Positions 47,353 through 56,319 of a stretch of DNA of 64,000 bases are shown piece after piece. The position numbers and the translations under genes were made by a program. How positions within the stretch are numbered: the first letter of the stretch is position 1; every line of letters begins with the position of its first letter. The stretch is from NCBI GenBank assembly GCA_019454205.1, contig CP075369.1, positions 2,542,001-2,606,000 on the forward strand, given 5' to 3'. The DNA is from Xanthobacteraceae bacterium (GTDB lineage: Bacteria > Pseudomonadota > Alphaproteobacteria > Rhizobiales > Xanthobacteraceae). The notes below the pieces were generated by a model that saw nothing but the letters and a program-made list of their open reading frames with translations, was not told the DNA's origin and did no database searches.

Positions 47353-48291
47353 ATGAAACCCCCGTCGCGCCCGTTGCGCGAACTACCCGCGCAAGGCGAT
47401 GCGCGCGCGCGGCTGATCGGCATTGCGATGATGTGCGCGGCGCTGTTCTGTTTCGCGCTGCTCGACACCACGGCGAAGTGGCTGAACAACCACATTCCGA
47501 CGCTGCAAGGCGTGTGGGCGCGCTACATGAGCCATTTCGTGATCGGCTTCATCTTCGTCAATCCGTGGACGGTGAAGGGCTTGTTCGCGACGCAACGCCC
47601 GTGGCTGCAAATCGGGCGCTCCGCGCTTCTGTTTCTTTCGACCGCGATCAACTTCATCGCGCTGAACTACCTGCAACTCGACGAAACCACGGCGATCATG
47701 TTCACGACGCCGTTCTTCATCGCATTGTTTGCGGGGCCACTGCTCGGCGAGTGGATCGGCTGGCGGCGCTGGCTCGCGATTCTGGTCGGCTTCGCGGGCG
47801 CGCTGGTCGTGATCCGCCCCGGCACCGGCGCGCTGCATCCGACCGCGTTCCTCTCGCTCGCAGGCGCGTGCTGCTATGCGCTCTACAACATATCGACGCG
47901 CTCGCTCGCGCCCTACGACTCGACGCAGACCACCATCACCTACTCGGCACTGGTCGGCGTGATCGTGGCGTCAATCCCGCTACCGTGGATCTGGCAAACA
48001 CCGACCGAGCCGCTCGTCATCGGCGGCATGGTGCTGGTCGGCCTGTTCGGCCTCGTCGGCCATACTTTTCTCATCATCGCGCACCGCTTCGCGCCCGCAG
48101 GCGTGCTGGCGCCATTCATCTATTTCCAGATCATCTGGGTTTCGATCACGAGCTTCGCCGTATTCGGCCATCTGCCGACGACATGGACCGTCGCGGGCGC
48201 GCTGATCGTGATCGCGTCGGGCCTCTACCTGCTCTACCGCGAGAAGAAGATGAAGGCGGAAGAATCGCTGGAAGCGAACGTCGAGAAATAA
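47353..48291 (+). CDS. EamA/DMT-family transporter
   Basis: The 312-residue protein has ten predicted membrane segments with two EamA repeats (LFCFALLDTTAKWLN, then LAGACCYALYNISTRSL). The ATG at 47353 has AGGGAAG upstream and gives MKPPSRPLREL; the longer open frame upstream overlaps the permease gene in another frame. DMT proteins export metabolites such as amino acids; the substrate is unknown. Its stop abuts the convergent gene at 48292 with no gap. Confidence 0.9.
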   Translation: MKPPSRPLRELPAQGDARARLIGIAMMCAALFCFALLDTTAKWLNNHIPTLQGVWARYMSHFVIGFIFVNPWTVKGLFATQRPWLQIGRSALLFLSTAINFIALNYLQLDETTAIMFTTPFFIALFAGPLLGEWIGWRRWLAILVGFAGALVVIRPGTGALHPTAFLSLAGACCYALYNISTRSLAPYDSTQTTITYSALVGVIVASIPLPWIWQTPTEPLVIGGMVLVGLFGLVGHTFLIIAHRFAPAGVLAPFIYFQIIWVSITSFAVFGHLPTTWTVAGALIVIASGLYLLYREKKMKAEESLEANVEK

Positions 48292-48924
48292 TCAGGGCAA
48301 AATGAACCATGTCGGCAGAATGCCGGCATCGTGCAGATATTCGAAGCCTTCGGCGAGCGGAACGGAAAGCAGGAACACGCTGGCATCGAGCGCCGTCATG
48401 CGCACCAGCCGCGGGTTGACCTCGATCTTCTCGACATCCTTCCAGAGCGTCATGCGCGGGAACAACCGCGGCACCTGCGCCAGATAGTCCGCGTAGGCCG
48501 CCCCGAAGCGCTCCGTCAAAACCTGCTCTTCCTTGAAAATGACAATCAGGAAAATCAGCCACACCACGAAACCGGTCGCGAACGCCAGCACCAGACTGCC
48601 GAGTTGCGCGCCCGCGCCAATCGCACCGAGGATGGAGAAAAAGTAGAGCGGGTTGCGCGAAACCGAATACGGCCCGATCTGCACGAGGGACTCGATCTTT
48701 CGTCCGCCGATATAGAGCGTGCAAAGCGTCCTTCCGAGAATGCAAACGACGATCAGGATCAGTCCGAACCACTCGATGGATTCGTGCGCAAGTGTACCGC
48801 TCGCCCAGCGCGAGTCGCCAACCACGACAAAAGCCGCACCGAGCAGGATCGCAACCAGCAGAACCGCTTTACGGACCGCCTGCACCGCGGTTAGGTTTAC
48901 GGAGACGCTTTGCCGGGAATTCAT
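48292..48924 (-). CDS. Isoprenylcysteine carboxyl methyltransferase-like membrane protein
   Basis: The 210-residue membrane protein has about five hydrophobic segments. The C-terminal part matches ICMT/PEMT-type methyltransferases: IGPYSVSRNPLYFFS, EEQVLTERFGAAYADY and PRLFPRM. It could methylate phospholipids, isoprenoid or small hydrophobic substrates with SAM; the target is unknown. It stands alone, convergent with the EamA gene. Confidence 0.82.
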   Translation of the reverse strand: MNSRQSVSVNLTAVQAVRKAVLLVAILLGAAFVVVGDSRWASGTLAHESIEWFGLILIVVCILGRTLCTLYIGGRKIESLVQIGPYSVSRNPLYFFSILGAIGAGAQLGSLVLAFATGFVVWLIFLIVIFKEEQVLTERFGAAYADYLAQVPRLFPRMTLWKDVEKIEVNPRLVRMTALDASVFLLSVPLAEGFEYLHDAGILPTWFILP

Positions 48925-49024
48925 GATCGCCCCTCGATTATTCCGCCCAAGGCTTTGCCGCCTCGTTTAAGGTTTCTTTTGGGCGGCCAAAAAACTCGAG
49001 AGAACAAAAAGAAAGCGGAGAGAA

Positions 49025-49993
49025 ATGTCAAAGCCCGACCTCCTGATGGTTACGCCGATGATGCCTATGATCGAGGAACAGCTCGACAAAGCCTTCACCG
49101 TTCACCGCCTGAGCGCCGCCAAGGATCGTGACGCGCTGATCGCGGAAGTCGCACCGAAGGTGCGCGCCATCGCATCTACCCCCGGCGCGCGCGTTGACGC
49201 GGCGCTGATGGGCAAATTGCCGAACCTCGAAATCGTGGGCGCCTTCGGCGTCGGTTACGATTCCATCGACGCGAAATGGGCGGGCGAGCACGGCGTCGTC
49301 GTCACCAACACGCCGGATGTATTGAACGAGGAAGTCGCCGACACCGCCATCGGTCTCCTACTCGCGACCATCCGCCAGTTCCCGCAGGCGGACCAATATG
49401 TGCGCGCGGGCAAATGGCTGGAGAAAGCTTTTCCGCTCACCGCCACGTTGCAGGACCGTACCGTCGGCGTGCTCGGCATGGGCCGCATCGGCAAGGCCAT
49501 TGCGAAGCGGCTGGAAGCCTTCAACACGCCGATCGTTTATCACAGCCGCAATCCGGCGGCCGGCGTCAGCTACAAACATTATCCCGATCTGGTCTCGATG
49601 GCGCGCGATGTGGACGTCATCATCGTGATTACGCCCGGCGGCGCGGCGACGAAGCACATCGTCAACAAGCAGGTGCTGGAAGCGCTCGGACCGAATGGCA
49701 TCGTCATCAACGTCGCGCGCGGTTCGGTGATCGACGAGAACGCGCTGATCGACGCACTACGCGACAAGAAAATTCTATCCGCCGGCCTCGACGTGTTCGA
49801 AGACGAACCGAAGGTGCCGCAGGCGCTGATCGACATGCCGCATGTCGTTCTGCTGCCCCATGTCGGCTCGGCTTCCGTGCATTGCCGCCGCCTGATGGGG
49901 CAACTCGTGGTAGACAACCTGATCGCCTGGGCGAACGGCAAAGCGCCGCTTACCCCGGTCGCGGAAACGCCCTGGCCGCCAAAGAAGAAGTGA
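49025..49993 (+). CDS. D-2-hydroxyacid dehydrogenase (glyoxylate/hydroxypyruvate reductase-like)
   Basis: The 322-residue NAD(P)-dependent enzyme has the 2-HADH layout: FGVGYDSIDAKW near residue 75, nucleotide motif VLGMGRIGKAIAK, catalytic Arg in INVARGSVIDE, Glu in LDVFEDEPKVP and His in VLLPHVGSASVH. It likely reduces hydroxypyruvate or glyoxylate. GGAG precedes the ATG. The next gene starts 8 bases after its stop. Confidence 0.93.
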   Translation: MSKPDLLMVTPMMPMIEEQLDKAFTVHRLSAAKDRDALIAEVAPKVRAIASTPGARVDAALMGKLPNLEIVGAFGVGYDSIDAKWAGEHGVVVTNTPDVLNEEVADTAIGLLLATIRQFPQADQYVRAGKWLEKAFPLTATLQDRTVGVLGMGRIGKAIAKRLEAFNTPIVYHSRNPAAGVSYKHYPDLVSMARDVDVIIVITPGGAATKHIVNKQVLEALGPNGIVINVARGSVIDENALIDALRDKKILSAGLDVFEDEPKVPQALIDMPHVVLLPHVGSASVHCRRLMGQLVVDNLIAWANGKAPLTPVAETPWPPKKK

Positions 49994-50001
49994 CGGAAAG
50001 C

Positions 50002-50415
50002 ATGGTCCGCAAAATCGCCGCCGCGCTGGCGCTCTCGACCACGGCGGCGTTCGCGCAGTTCGAACCGTTGCAACCACTCGACTTGAAGGAAGTCGATCCC
50101 GCGCTGATCGGCGACACCTTCGGCCCGTGGGAAATCGTCGATCAATCCGGCAAGAAACGCTGCCGGATTGTCTTGAAGAAAGACGCGGTGATCGGCGGCT
50201 TCGGCATCGACATCGCTCCGAACTGCGCCAAACTGTTTCCGGTCATGGACGAAATTACGGGCTGGCGGCTCATGCAGAACTGGACGATCGACCTGATCGA
50301 CGCCACGCGAAAGGTCCGCGTCCGCTTCCAGACACCGGACGAGCGTTATGTCGCGATTCCCGAAGTCGACGGCATCGACGCGCTGGTGCAGCCGAAGACG
50401 AAGAAAAAGAAATGA
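50002..50415 (+). CDS. Exported AprI/Inh-type protease-inhibitor domain protein
   Basis: The 137-residue protein has a short signal peptide (MVRKIAAALALSTTAAFAQ) and one Inh-like beta-barrel domain: GPWEIVDQSGKKRCRIVLKK and GWRLMQNWTIDLID. In the family the N-terminus of the mature inhibitor plugs the active site of serralysin-type metalloproteases; rhizobial relatives (for example Omp19 of Brucella) are envelope proteins. The Lys-rich end is unusual. The stop overlaps the next gene's ATG. Confidence 0.78.
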   Translation: MVRKIAAALALSTTAAFAQFEPLQPLDLKEVDPALIGDTFGPWEIVDQSGKKRCRIVLKKDAVIGGFGIDIAPNCAKLFPVMDEITGWRLMQNWTIDLIDATRKVRVRFQTPDERYVAIPEVDGIDALVQPKTKKKK

Positions 50416-51119
50416 ACCGCCTCTGCTTCGCCGTACCATTTCTGCTTGCGTTCGCCGCCATAAGCATCGCGCAGGCGCAGCAGAACGAACTTGAAGCAGC
50501 GCGCACGCTGGCCTCGAACTACCAGCTCTCCGATGCGAACGGCGAACGCAAATGCGCGGTCACGCTGGAAGCGAAGACTTCCGCGCCCGGTTTCGCGCTG
50601 ATCTTCGACCGCGCCGAGTGCCTGCCCCTGTTCGGCTACCTCGCCGACACCGCGGCGTGGAAGCCCGCACCGGGCAATGGCATCTATCTCATCAACGCCA
50701 AGGGCGTGCTGATCGCCGAGTTCACGGAAGGCGTGGGCGGCGTCTATGAGGCGCTGCGCGAACGCGACGGCGTCTATTTCCTGACCAACCTTCGCGTCGC
50801 AGATAACGCCGCCTTGCAGCCTTCCGACCTCGCGGGTGAATGGAACCTGTCGCGCCCGAACGGGCCGGTATTGTGCCGCATTACCCTGACGCTGGAAGCC
50901 GCCGCCGAACAACGGCTCAAGCTCGCTGTCGCGCCAAAATGCGACAACGCCATCACCTCGTTCGGTCCGGTTGCATGGCAGATCAATAACGGCGACGTGC
51001 TGCTGTTCTCCGAAAAGGGCGAACAGATCCGGCTCGGCCGCAACGACGAAGGCGTGTGGATGCGCATGCCCGACCGCAACCAGGCGAAGCCCCGTCCGCT
51101 GCAAATGACGCGGCCCTGA
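50412..51119 (+). CDS. Exported protein with two tandem Inh-like domains
   Basis: The 235-residue product has a signal peptide (MNRLCFAVPFLLAFAAISIA) and two repeats of the Inh pattern, at about residues 30-115 (YQLSDANGERKCAVTLEAK, CLPLFGYLADTAAWKP) and 135-225 (LAGEWNLSRPNGPVLCRITL, AWQINNGDVLLFSEKG). Each repeat keeps a Cys pair. It is translationally coupled (ATGA) to the one-domain gene before it. A role as envelope protease inhibitors is inferred from the fold. Confidence 0.75.
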   Translation: MNRLCFAVPFLLAFAAISIAQAQQNELEAARTLASNYQLSDANGERKCAVTLEAKTSAPGFALIFDRAECLPLFGYLADTAAWKPAPGNGIYLINAKGVLIAEFTEGVGGVYEALRERDGVYFLTNLRVADNAALQPSDLAGEWNLSRPNGPVLCRITLTLEAAAEQRLKLAVAPKCDNAITSFGPVAWQINNGDVLLFSEKGEQIRLGRNDEGVWMRMPDRNQAKPRPLQMTRP

Positions 51120-51121
51120 TT

Positions 51122-51829
51122 TCAGGAGATCAGCCGCAGTCCCTTCAGGCTCGCGTGGCCGTCTTTCCCGACGATGATGTGATCGTGCACCTCGATGCCG
51201 AGCGGCCGCGCGACTTCGATGATGGTCTTCGTCATCTGGATGTCGGCGCGCGACGGCGTCGGGTCGCCGGACGGATGATTATGGACGAGGATGATCGCGG
51301 TCGCGGAAAGTTCGAGCGCACGTTTCACCACCTCGCGCGGATAGACCGGCGTATGATCGACCGTGCCTTTCTGCTGCACTTCGTCGGCGATCAGCTGATT
51401 GCGCTTGTCTAGGAACAGGATGCGGAATTGCTCCTTGTCCGCGAAGGCCATCGAGGTCCGGCAATAATCGACTACCGCGCTCCACGACGAGAGCACTTTC
51501 TTGTTTTTTAGCTTCCCCTTGGCGAGATGCTGCGCCGCCGCCTCGACCACCTTCAGTTCGGTGACGATGGCGTCGCCTACCCCCTCGATCTCTTTCAGAA
51601 GCGCGGGCGGCGCCGCGATGGCTTCCGCGAAGGAACCGAAGCGTTCGATCAGTCGCTTCGCGAGCGGCTTCACGTCGCGCTGTGGCACCGCGCGAAACAG
51701 CACCAGTTCGAGCAATTCGTAGTCCGCTAGCGAAGCCGCGCCGGATTCGCGAAAACGCGAACGCAGCCGTTCGCGATGACCGTGATAATGCGGCGCTTCC
51801 TTGAAACCGGAACCGCGCACCTTCGACAT
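51122..51829 (-). CDS. radC: RadC-family JAB-domain protein
   Basis: The 235-residue protein has the RadC N-terminal helical region with a helix-hairpin-helix ([16 protein letters not shown]) and a C-terminal JAMM metalloprotease-like domain with [15 protein letters not shown]. The old repair assignment of RadC is doubtful; the biochemical function is unresolved. It is 6 bases after map, the last gene of the denD-sfsA-map-radC run. Confidence 0.92.
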   Translation of the reverse strand: MSKVRGSGFKEAPHYHGHRERLRSRFRESGAASLADYELLELVLFRAVPQRDVKPLAKRLIERFGSFAEAIAAPPALLKEIEGVGDAIVTELKVVEAAAQHLAKGKLKNKKVLSSWSAVVDYCRTSMAFADKEQFRILFLDKRNQLIADEVQQKGTVDHTPVYPREVVKRALELSATAIILVHNHPSGDPTPSRADIQMTKTIIEVARPLGIEVHDHIIVGKDGHASLKGLRLIS

Positions 51830-51835
51830 GGTCGA

Positions 51836-52666
51836 TTACGCAGCCTGAGAAAACAGCGGCTTGTGCAGGCCCTTCGGCGAGAGCGTGAAAATCTCGACGC
51901 CGGTTTCGGTAACGCCGACCGAATGTTCGAACTGCGCCGAGAGCGAGCGGTCGCGCGTCACCGCGGTCCAGCCGTCGGACAGCACTTTCACATGTGGACG
52001 GCCGAGATTGATCATCGGCTCGACCGTGAAGAACATGCCGGGCCGCAACACGGCGCCTTCGCCGGGCACGCCGATATGCACGATGTTCGGCTCGTCGTGG
52101 AACAGGCGGCCGAGGCCGTGACCGCAGAAATCGCGTACCACGCTCATGTGGTTCGGCTCCACCATCGCCTGAATCGCCGCGCCGATGTCGCCGGTCGTCG
52201 CACCGGGACGGATCGCAGCGATGCCGCGCATCATGGCTTCATAGGTAACGTCGATCAGCCGCTCCGCGCGGCGCGGGATTTCACCGACCGCGTACATGCG
52301 GCTGGAGTCGCCATGCCAGCCGTCGAGGATGAGCGTGACGTCGATATTGACGATGTCGCCCTCGCGCATCGGCTTGTCGTTCGGGATGCCGTGACAGACC
52401 ACATGATTGATCGAGGTGCAGGAAGACTTGCGGTAGCCGCGATACATCAGCGTCGCGGGCAGCGCACCGTGATCCATCGCGAACTCGTAGACCAGATTGT
52501 CCAGCCGCTCGGTGGTGACGCCGGGGTGGACTTCCCCATCGAGCATATCGAGCGCTTCCGCGACCAGCTTCCCGGCCTTGCGCATACCCGCAAAATCCTC
52601 CGGTCCGTGCAGGCGAATCTGCCCGGTTTTCCGTAGCGGTGCGGCGGCGGCGTCGATGTAGGTCAT
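51836..52666 (-). CDS. map: Type I methionine aminopeptidase
   Basis: The 276-residue dimetal peptidase removes initiator Met. Metal ligands are visible: Asp in NIDVTLILDGWHGDSSR, His in GHGLGRLFHDEP and Glu in FFTVEPMIN and QFEHSVGVTE. The ATG at 52666 (AGG before it) gives MTYIDAAAAP. The family is essential; the length is slightly longer than E. coli (264), as in other alphaproteobacteria. Confidence 0.96.
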   Translation of the reverse strand: MTYIDAAAAPLRKTGQIRLHGPEDFAGMRKAGKLVAEALDMLDGEVHPGVTTERLDNLVYEFAMDHGALPATLMYRGYRKSSCTSINHVVCHGIPNDKPMREGDIVNIDVTLILDGWHGDSSRMYAVGEIPRRAERLIDVTYEAMMRGIAAIRPGATTGDIGAAIQAMVEPNHMSVVRDFCGHGLGRLFHDEPNIVHIGVPGEGAVLRPGMFFTVEPMINLGRPHVKVLSDGWTAVTRDRSLSAQFEHSVGVTETGVEIFTLSPKGLHKPLFSQAA

Positions 52667-52717
52667 TTCCGGCCTCTCACGCCCGAATGTAGGCATTGGC
52701 TGCGGGCGCGCAAGAAA

Positions 52718-53431
52718 CTAGTCCGCCACCGGCACTTCGCGGTCAACCCTAATTTCGTCATGCGTCAAACGGCAGACCCGCGCCAGCATCTCGACGCCTG
52801 CCGCCCGCGCCCGCGCGAAGGCCGCGGCATAGGCAGGGTCGATATCGCCGGCCACCGCAACCTCGCGCGCCGACCCGATCTGCACCAGATAGAGCAAGAC
52901 CGCCCGGAATCCTTGTTCACGGATGTCCGCCAGTTCGTCGAGATGCCGCGCGCCGCGCGCGGTCACGCAATCCGGAAACTCCGCCAGCCCCGGCAAGCGC
53001 ATCAGGTGGACGTTCTTGATTTCAAGATAACAGGCCGGGCGATCAGGCGCTTCCAGCAGGAAATCGATCCGCGAGCGGCGGCCGTATTTCACCTCGCGGC
53101 GGATCGTTTCGTAACCGGCGAGCTGCGGAATTTTATTCTCCGCCAGCGCCTCCGCGACCAGACGATTGGGGTGCGCGGTGTTGACGCCTACAAGCTCCGG
53201 TACCGCGCCGAAATCCGCCTCCACCAGTTCCCATGAGTAAGCGAGCTTGCGTTTGGGATCGGATGATTTCGAGAGAAACACGCGCGCGCCCGGCGTGGCG
53301 AGTCCGGTCATCGCCCCCGGATTGGCGACATGCACCGTGGTCTCGCTGCCATTCGGCAGGATGACATCGGCAAGGAAACGCTTGTAGCGGCGCACGAGCC
53401 GCGCCTCGATCAGCGGCGCCGCGAACTTCAT
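52718..53431 (-). CDS. sfsA: SfsA family protein (sugar fermentation stimulation)
   Basis: The 237-residue protein has SfsA blocks [38 protein letters not shown] and [11 protein letters not shown], with the Asp-Glu-x-Lys-like nuclease pattern of the PD-(D/E)XK fold. It binds DNA or RNA in other bacteria; function is uncertain. The sfsA-map-radC order is commonly seen in Hyphomicrobiales. It is 3 bases after the denD-like gene. Confidence 0.95.
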   Translation of the reverse strand: MKFAAPLIEARLVRRYKRFLADVILPNGSETTVHVANPGAMTGLATPGARVFLSKSSDPKRKLAYSWELVEADFGAVPELVGVNTAHPNRLVAEALAENKIPQLAGYETIRREVKYGRRSRIDFLLEAPDRPACYLEIKNVHLMRLPGLAEFPDCVTARGARHLDELADIREQGFRAVLLYLVQIGSAREVAVAGDIDPAYAAAFARARAAGVEMLARVCRLTHDEIRVDREVPVAD

Positions 53432-53434
53432 TTC

Positions 53435-54424
53435 TTATGCAGCAACCTTGCCGCCCAGTTCGTCCTCGACATGGATCGCGACGATCTCATCGAAGTCCTT
53501 GTCCGGCACGAAGCCGAGGTCGAGCGCGCGTTTCGCGTCGAACGTATGCGGCCAGCCAGCGACGATGCGCTCGATCAGCGTATCCTTCACGCGCTGGATG
53601 CGCGCAACCGCCTTGTCCCCGCCCACTTTGCGCAGCGACTCGATCTGTTGCGCGATGGTGCAGGCGACACTCGGCATAGTGATGTTGGGACGAAGATCGA
53701 GGAGGTCCGTATCCAGCGTCGCCGCGTGCAGCAGATAGCCGACCGCGGCGCGCGGGCTGGCGTGGGAATGCAGAAGATCTTCCGGCACCGGCAGCATCGC
53801 GACATGCCCTGCCAGCGGCTCGCGGATGATGCCGGAGAAAAATCCGGACGCGGCCTTGTTCGGTTTTCCCGGCCGCACCGTGATCGCGGGCAACCGGATG
53901 CCGACACCGTCGAAAAAACCGCGCCGCGAATAATCGGCCAGCAACTGCTCGCCGATCGCTTTCGCCACCCCGTAAGAAGTGTGCGGCGTGAGGTGGAAGT
54001 CGTCGGTCACCGGCCCGTCGAACGGTCCGCCGAACACCGCCATCGAACTCGTGAACACCACGCGTGGCTTGTATTCGCGAAGGCGGATTGCATCGAACAT
54101 GAAGCGCGTGCCGTCGAGGTTGACGCGATAGCCTTTCTCGAAATCGGTTTCCGCTTCCCCCGACACCACCCCCGCGAGATGGAAAATATAATCCGGGCTG
54201 TCGGCAATCGCGGCCGACGCCTCGCCGGGTAGAGAAATATCGCCCTTGCGCAACGTGGTCTTGAACTGCGTGTTCTTCGGCGCGGCGGGCTCCTCGACGT
54301 CGATCAGCGTCATGCGCGCAATGGGCTTGCCGCCGATGCGCGGCTCGCGCGCCAGCCGCTCGACCAGCTTGCGCCCGATCATGCCGGCCGCGCCGGTCAC
54401 CAGCACATGCAGATTATCGCTCAT
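53435..54424 (-). CDS. denD: NAD-dependent epimerase/dehydratase family, D-erythronate dehydrogenase-like
   Basis: The 329-residue short-chain dehydrogenase-fold protein has the Rossmann motif VTGAAGMIGRKLVERL, SDR catalytic residues in FTSSMAVFG and TSYGVAKAIGE, and YIFHLAGVVSGEAETDFEKG. That last block and the length fit DenD, which oxidises D-erythronate to 2-keto-D-erythronate. No other den/otn genes are adjacent, so the role is less certain. It heads the sfsA-map-radC run and is divergent from the DSD1-family gene. Confidence 0.78.
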   Translation of the reverse strand: MSDNLHVLVTGAAGMIGRKLVERLAREPRIGGKPIARMTLIDVEEPAAPKNTQFKTTLRKGDISLPGEASAAIADSPDYIFHLAGVVSGEAETDFEKGYRVNLDGTRFMFDAIRLREYKPRVVFTSSMAVFGGPFDGPVTDDFHLTPHTSYGVAKAIGEQLLADYSRRGFFDGVGIRLPAITVRPGKPNKAASGFFSGIIREPLAGHVAMLPVPEDLLHSHASPRAAVGYLLHAATLDTDLLDLRPNITMPSVACTIAQQIESLRKVGGDKAVARIQRVKDTLIERIVAGWPHTFDAKRALDLGFVPDKDFDEIVAIHVEDELGGKVAA

Positions 54425-54524
54425 GTCTTTCTCTTTTTATTTCTTTTGGAACTTCGCCGCCTGCTATTGAGAAAAGCCATCCTGCACGAGAGGCTGGCCA
54501 AGGAAAAGCCTGGAAGAAATCGCA

Positions 54525-55643
54525 ATGAACAATCCGCTGGCAGATCGTCTGTTTCGCGCGCTGGAAGACGTGCCAACCCCCGCCCTCGCAATCGACGAGG
54601 CGGCACTCGAGCGCAATATCGCGGCGATGGCGGACTTCGCGCGGCGCGCAAACCGTTCGCTCCGCCCTCACGCAAAAACGCATAAGTCGGTCGCGATTGC
54701 GCGGAAGCAGATCGCAGCAGGCGCGATCGGGATTTGCTGCGCAACCCTGCCCGAACTGCAAGCGATGGCGGATGCCGGAATCGGCGGGCTGCTGTTGACC
54801 GCGCCCATTCAGGACCCGGCGAAGACCGAAGCCTTGCTAGGAGTCGCCAGCAAGACCCCGATCATGCTTGCGGTCGATCATCCGAGCCAGATCGAAACCC
54901 TCGCGGCAAAACTCCCGGCAAACGCAGCCCCGGTTGGCATCGTCGTCGACGTGGATGTCGGCCAGAAGCGAACCGGCGTTTGCGATGTCAGCGATACGGT
55001 TGCGCTCGCGGCGCTTGTTGCAAAAGACAAGCGGTTGAAATTCAGTGGACTTCAGGCTTACGCCGGGCATGTGCAACACATTCCCGCATTTGCGGAACGC
55101 GCCCGAGAGGCCGCACTGGTTTCCAAACTCGTGGAAGAACATATCTCCGGTTTGCGTCAAGCCGGATTCGAGGTCCCCATCGTTAGCGGCGGCGGCACCG
55201 GCACCCATGACTTCGACCTTGCGCATCAGCCTTTCACTGAAATTCAGGCCGGCTCCTATGTCTTCATGGATGCGGACTACGCGCGCATCCTGGACCGGAA
55301 CGGCGAAAGGCTTCCGTTCGAATGTTCGTTGTTCATGCTGACGACCGTCACCTCCGCCAACAGGCCCGGACAGGTCACGGTGGACGCCGGCACGAAATCA
55401 CTCGCGGTCAACGGCCCCTTCCCCCATCTTATCCTTGGAGCGCCGGACGGCACGGCATACCAGTTCGCCGGCGACGAACACGGCATCCTTTCGTTTCGCG
55501 AAGGAAGCACGCCGCCGAAACTCGGTAGCCGTATCCTGATGAGCGTGACCCACTGCGACCCGACAGTGAACCTCTTCAGCGTCATGCATGCGGTGACGGA
55601 GTCAGGCAAAATCGAGAAATGGCCGGTCGCGGGTCGCAACTGA
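54525..55643 (+). CDS. DSD1-family PLP enzyme (D-threonine aldolase/D-serine dehydratase-like)
   Basis: The 372-residue PLP protein has the alanine-racemase fold: PLP lysine in RPHAKTHKSVAIA, VDVDVGQKRTG and GLQAYAGHVQH, and PLP phosphate loop SGGGTGTHDF. The C-terminal zinc-site motif VTHCDPTVNLF is typical of D-threonine aldolase and D-serine dehydratase. It could split D-threonine-type 3-hydroxy amino acids or dehydrate D-serine; which is not clear. Its stop is one base from the convergent GNAT gene. Confidence 0.87.
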   Translation: MNNPLADRLFRALEDVPTPALAIDEAALERNIAAMADFARRANRSLRPHAKTHKSVAIARKQIAAGAIGICCATLPELQAMADAGIGGLLLTAPIQDPAKTEALLGVASKTPIMLAVDHPSQIETLAAKLPANAAPVGIVVDVDVGQKRTGVCDVSDTVALAALVAKDKRLKFSGLQAYAGHVQHIPAFAERAREAALVSKLVEEHISGLRQAGFEVPIVSGGGTGTHDFDLAHQPFTEIQAGSYVFMDADYARILDRNGERLPFECSLFMLTTVTSANRPGQVTVDAGTKSLAVNGPFPHLILGAPDGTAYQFAGDEHGILSFREGSTPPKLGSRILMSVTHCDPTVNLFSVMHAVTESGKIEKWPVAGRN

Positions 55644-55644
55644 G

Positions 55645-56319
55645 TTAGCTGCGAAACGCTTCGAGGCTCTTTTTCTGCCTGCCGCGCGCGTCGAAATTGG
55701 CGGGCGCCAGCCACGCCTCGAACGCGGCTTTCCGCGACGGCCATTCGTGATCCATCATCGCGTACCATGCCGTGTCGCGGTTGCGGCCTTTCACGATCAT
55801 GTGCTGATGAAAAATACCCTCGAACGTGAAGCCGTAGCGCAACGCCGCGCGGCGTGACGGCTCGTTCAGCGCATTGCACTTCCATTCGTAGCGGCGATTG
55901 CGCAAATCCTCGAACGCATAGCGCGCGAGCAGATACTGCGCTTCGGTCGCCAGCGGCGTCCGCTGCAACTGCGGCGAATAGAGAATGTTGCCTACTTCGA
56001 TAACGCGATGTTGCGGACGAATCTCCATCAAGGTCGCGAAGCCGACCGCCTGTCCTTTCGCGTCGATGATCGCATAGGCGTACGGATCTTCCCGCGAGGC
56101 GAACAGCCGAATGTAATCGTCGAATGCGTCCCGCGCGGCGAAGGGACCGTGAAACAGATAATCCCAGACCTGATCGTGGCCTTTCACCGCCTCCCAAAGC
56201 TGGCTTGCATGTTTCTCCGCATCCAGCTTCTCGGTGCGGCCATAGCGCCCCTGCAGCGCCACCGGCGCAGGACGCGGCGATGGCATTGCATCGGTTTCCG
56301 GCCCAACCGGCCGCATCAT
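55645..56319 (-). CDS. GNAT-family N-acetyltransferase
   Basis: The 224-residue protein matches RimJ/RimL-type GNATs: YAYAIIDAKGQAVGFATLMEI and IEVGNILYSPQLQRTP, then RYEWKCNALNEPSRRAALRYGF and the F-x-R-x-x-V-like region. The substrate may be a ribosomal protein N-terminus, an antibiotic or a small amine. Its ATG overlaps the stop of the isocitrate-lyase-family gene (ATGA). Confidence 0.87.
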   Translation of the reverse strand: MMRPVGPETDAMPSPRPAPVALQGRYGRTEKLDAEKHASQLWEAVKGHDQVWDYLFHGPFAARDAFDDYIRLFASREDPYAYAIIDAKGQAVGFATLMEIRPQHRVIEVGNILYSPQLQRTPLATEAQYLLARYAFEDLRNRRYEWKCNALNEPSRRAALRYGFTFEGIFHQHMIVKGRNRDTAWYAMMDHEWPSRKAAFEAWLAPANFDARGRQKKSLEAFRS

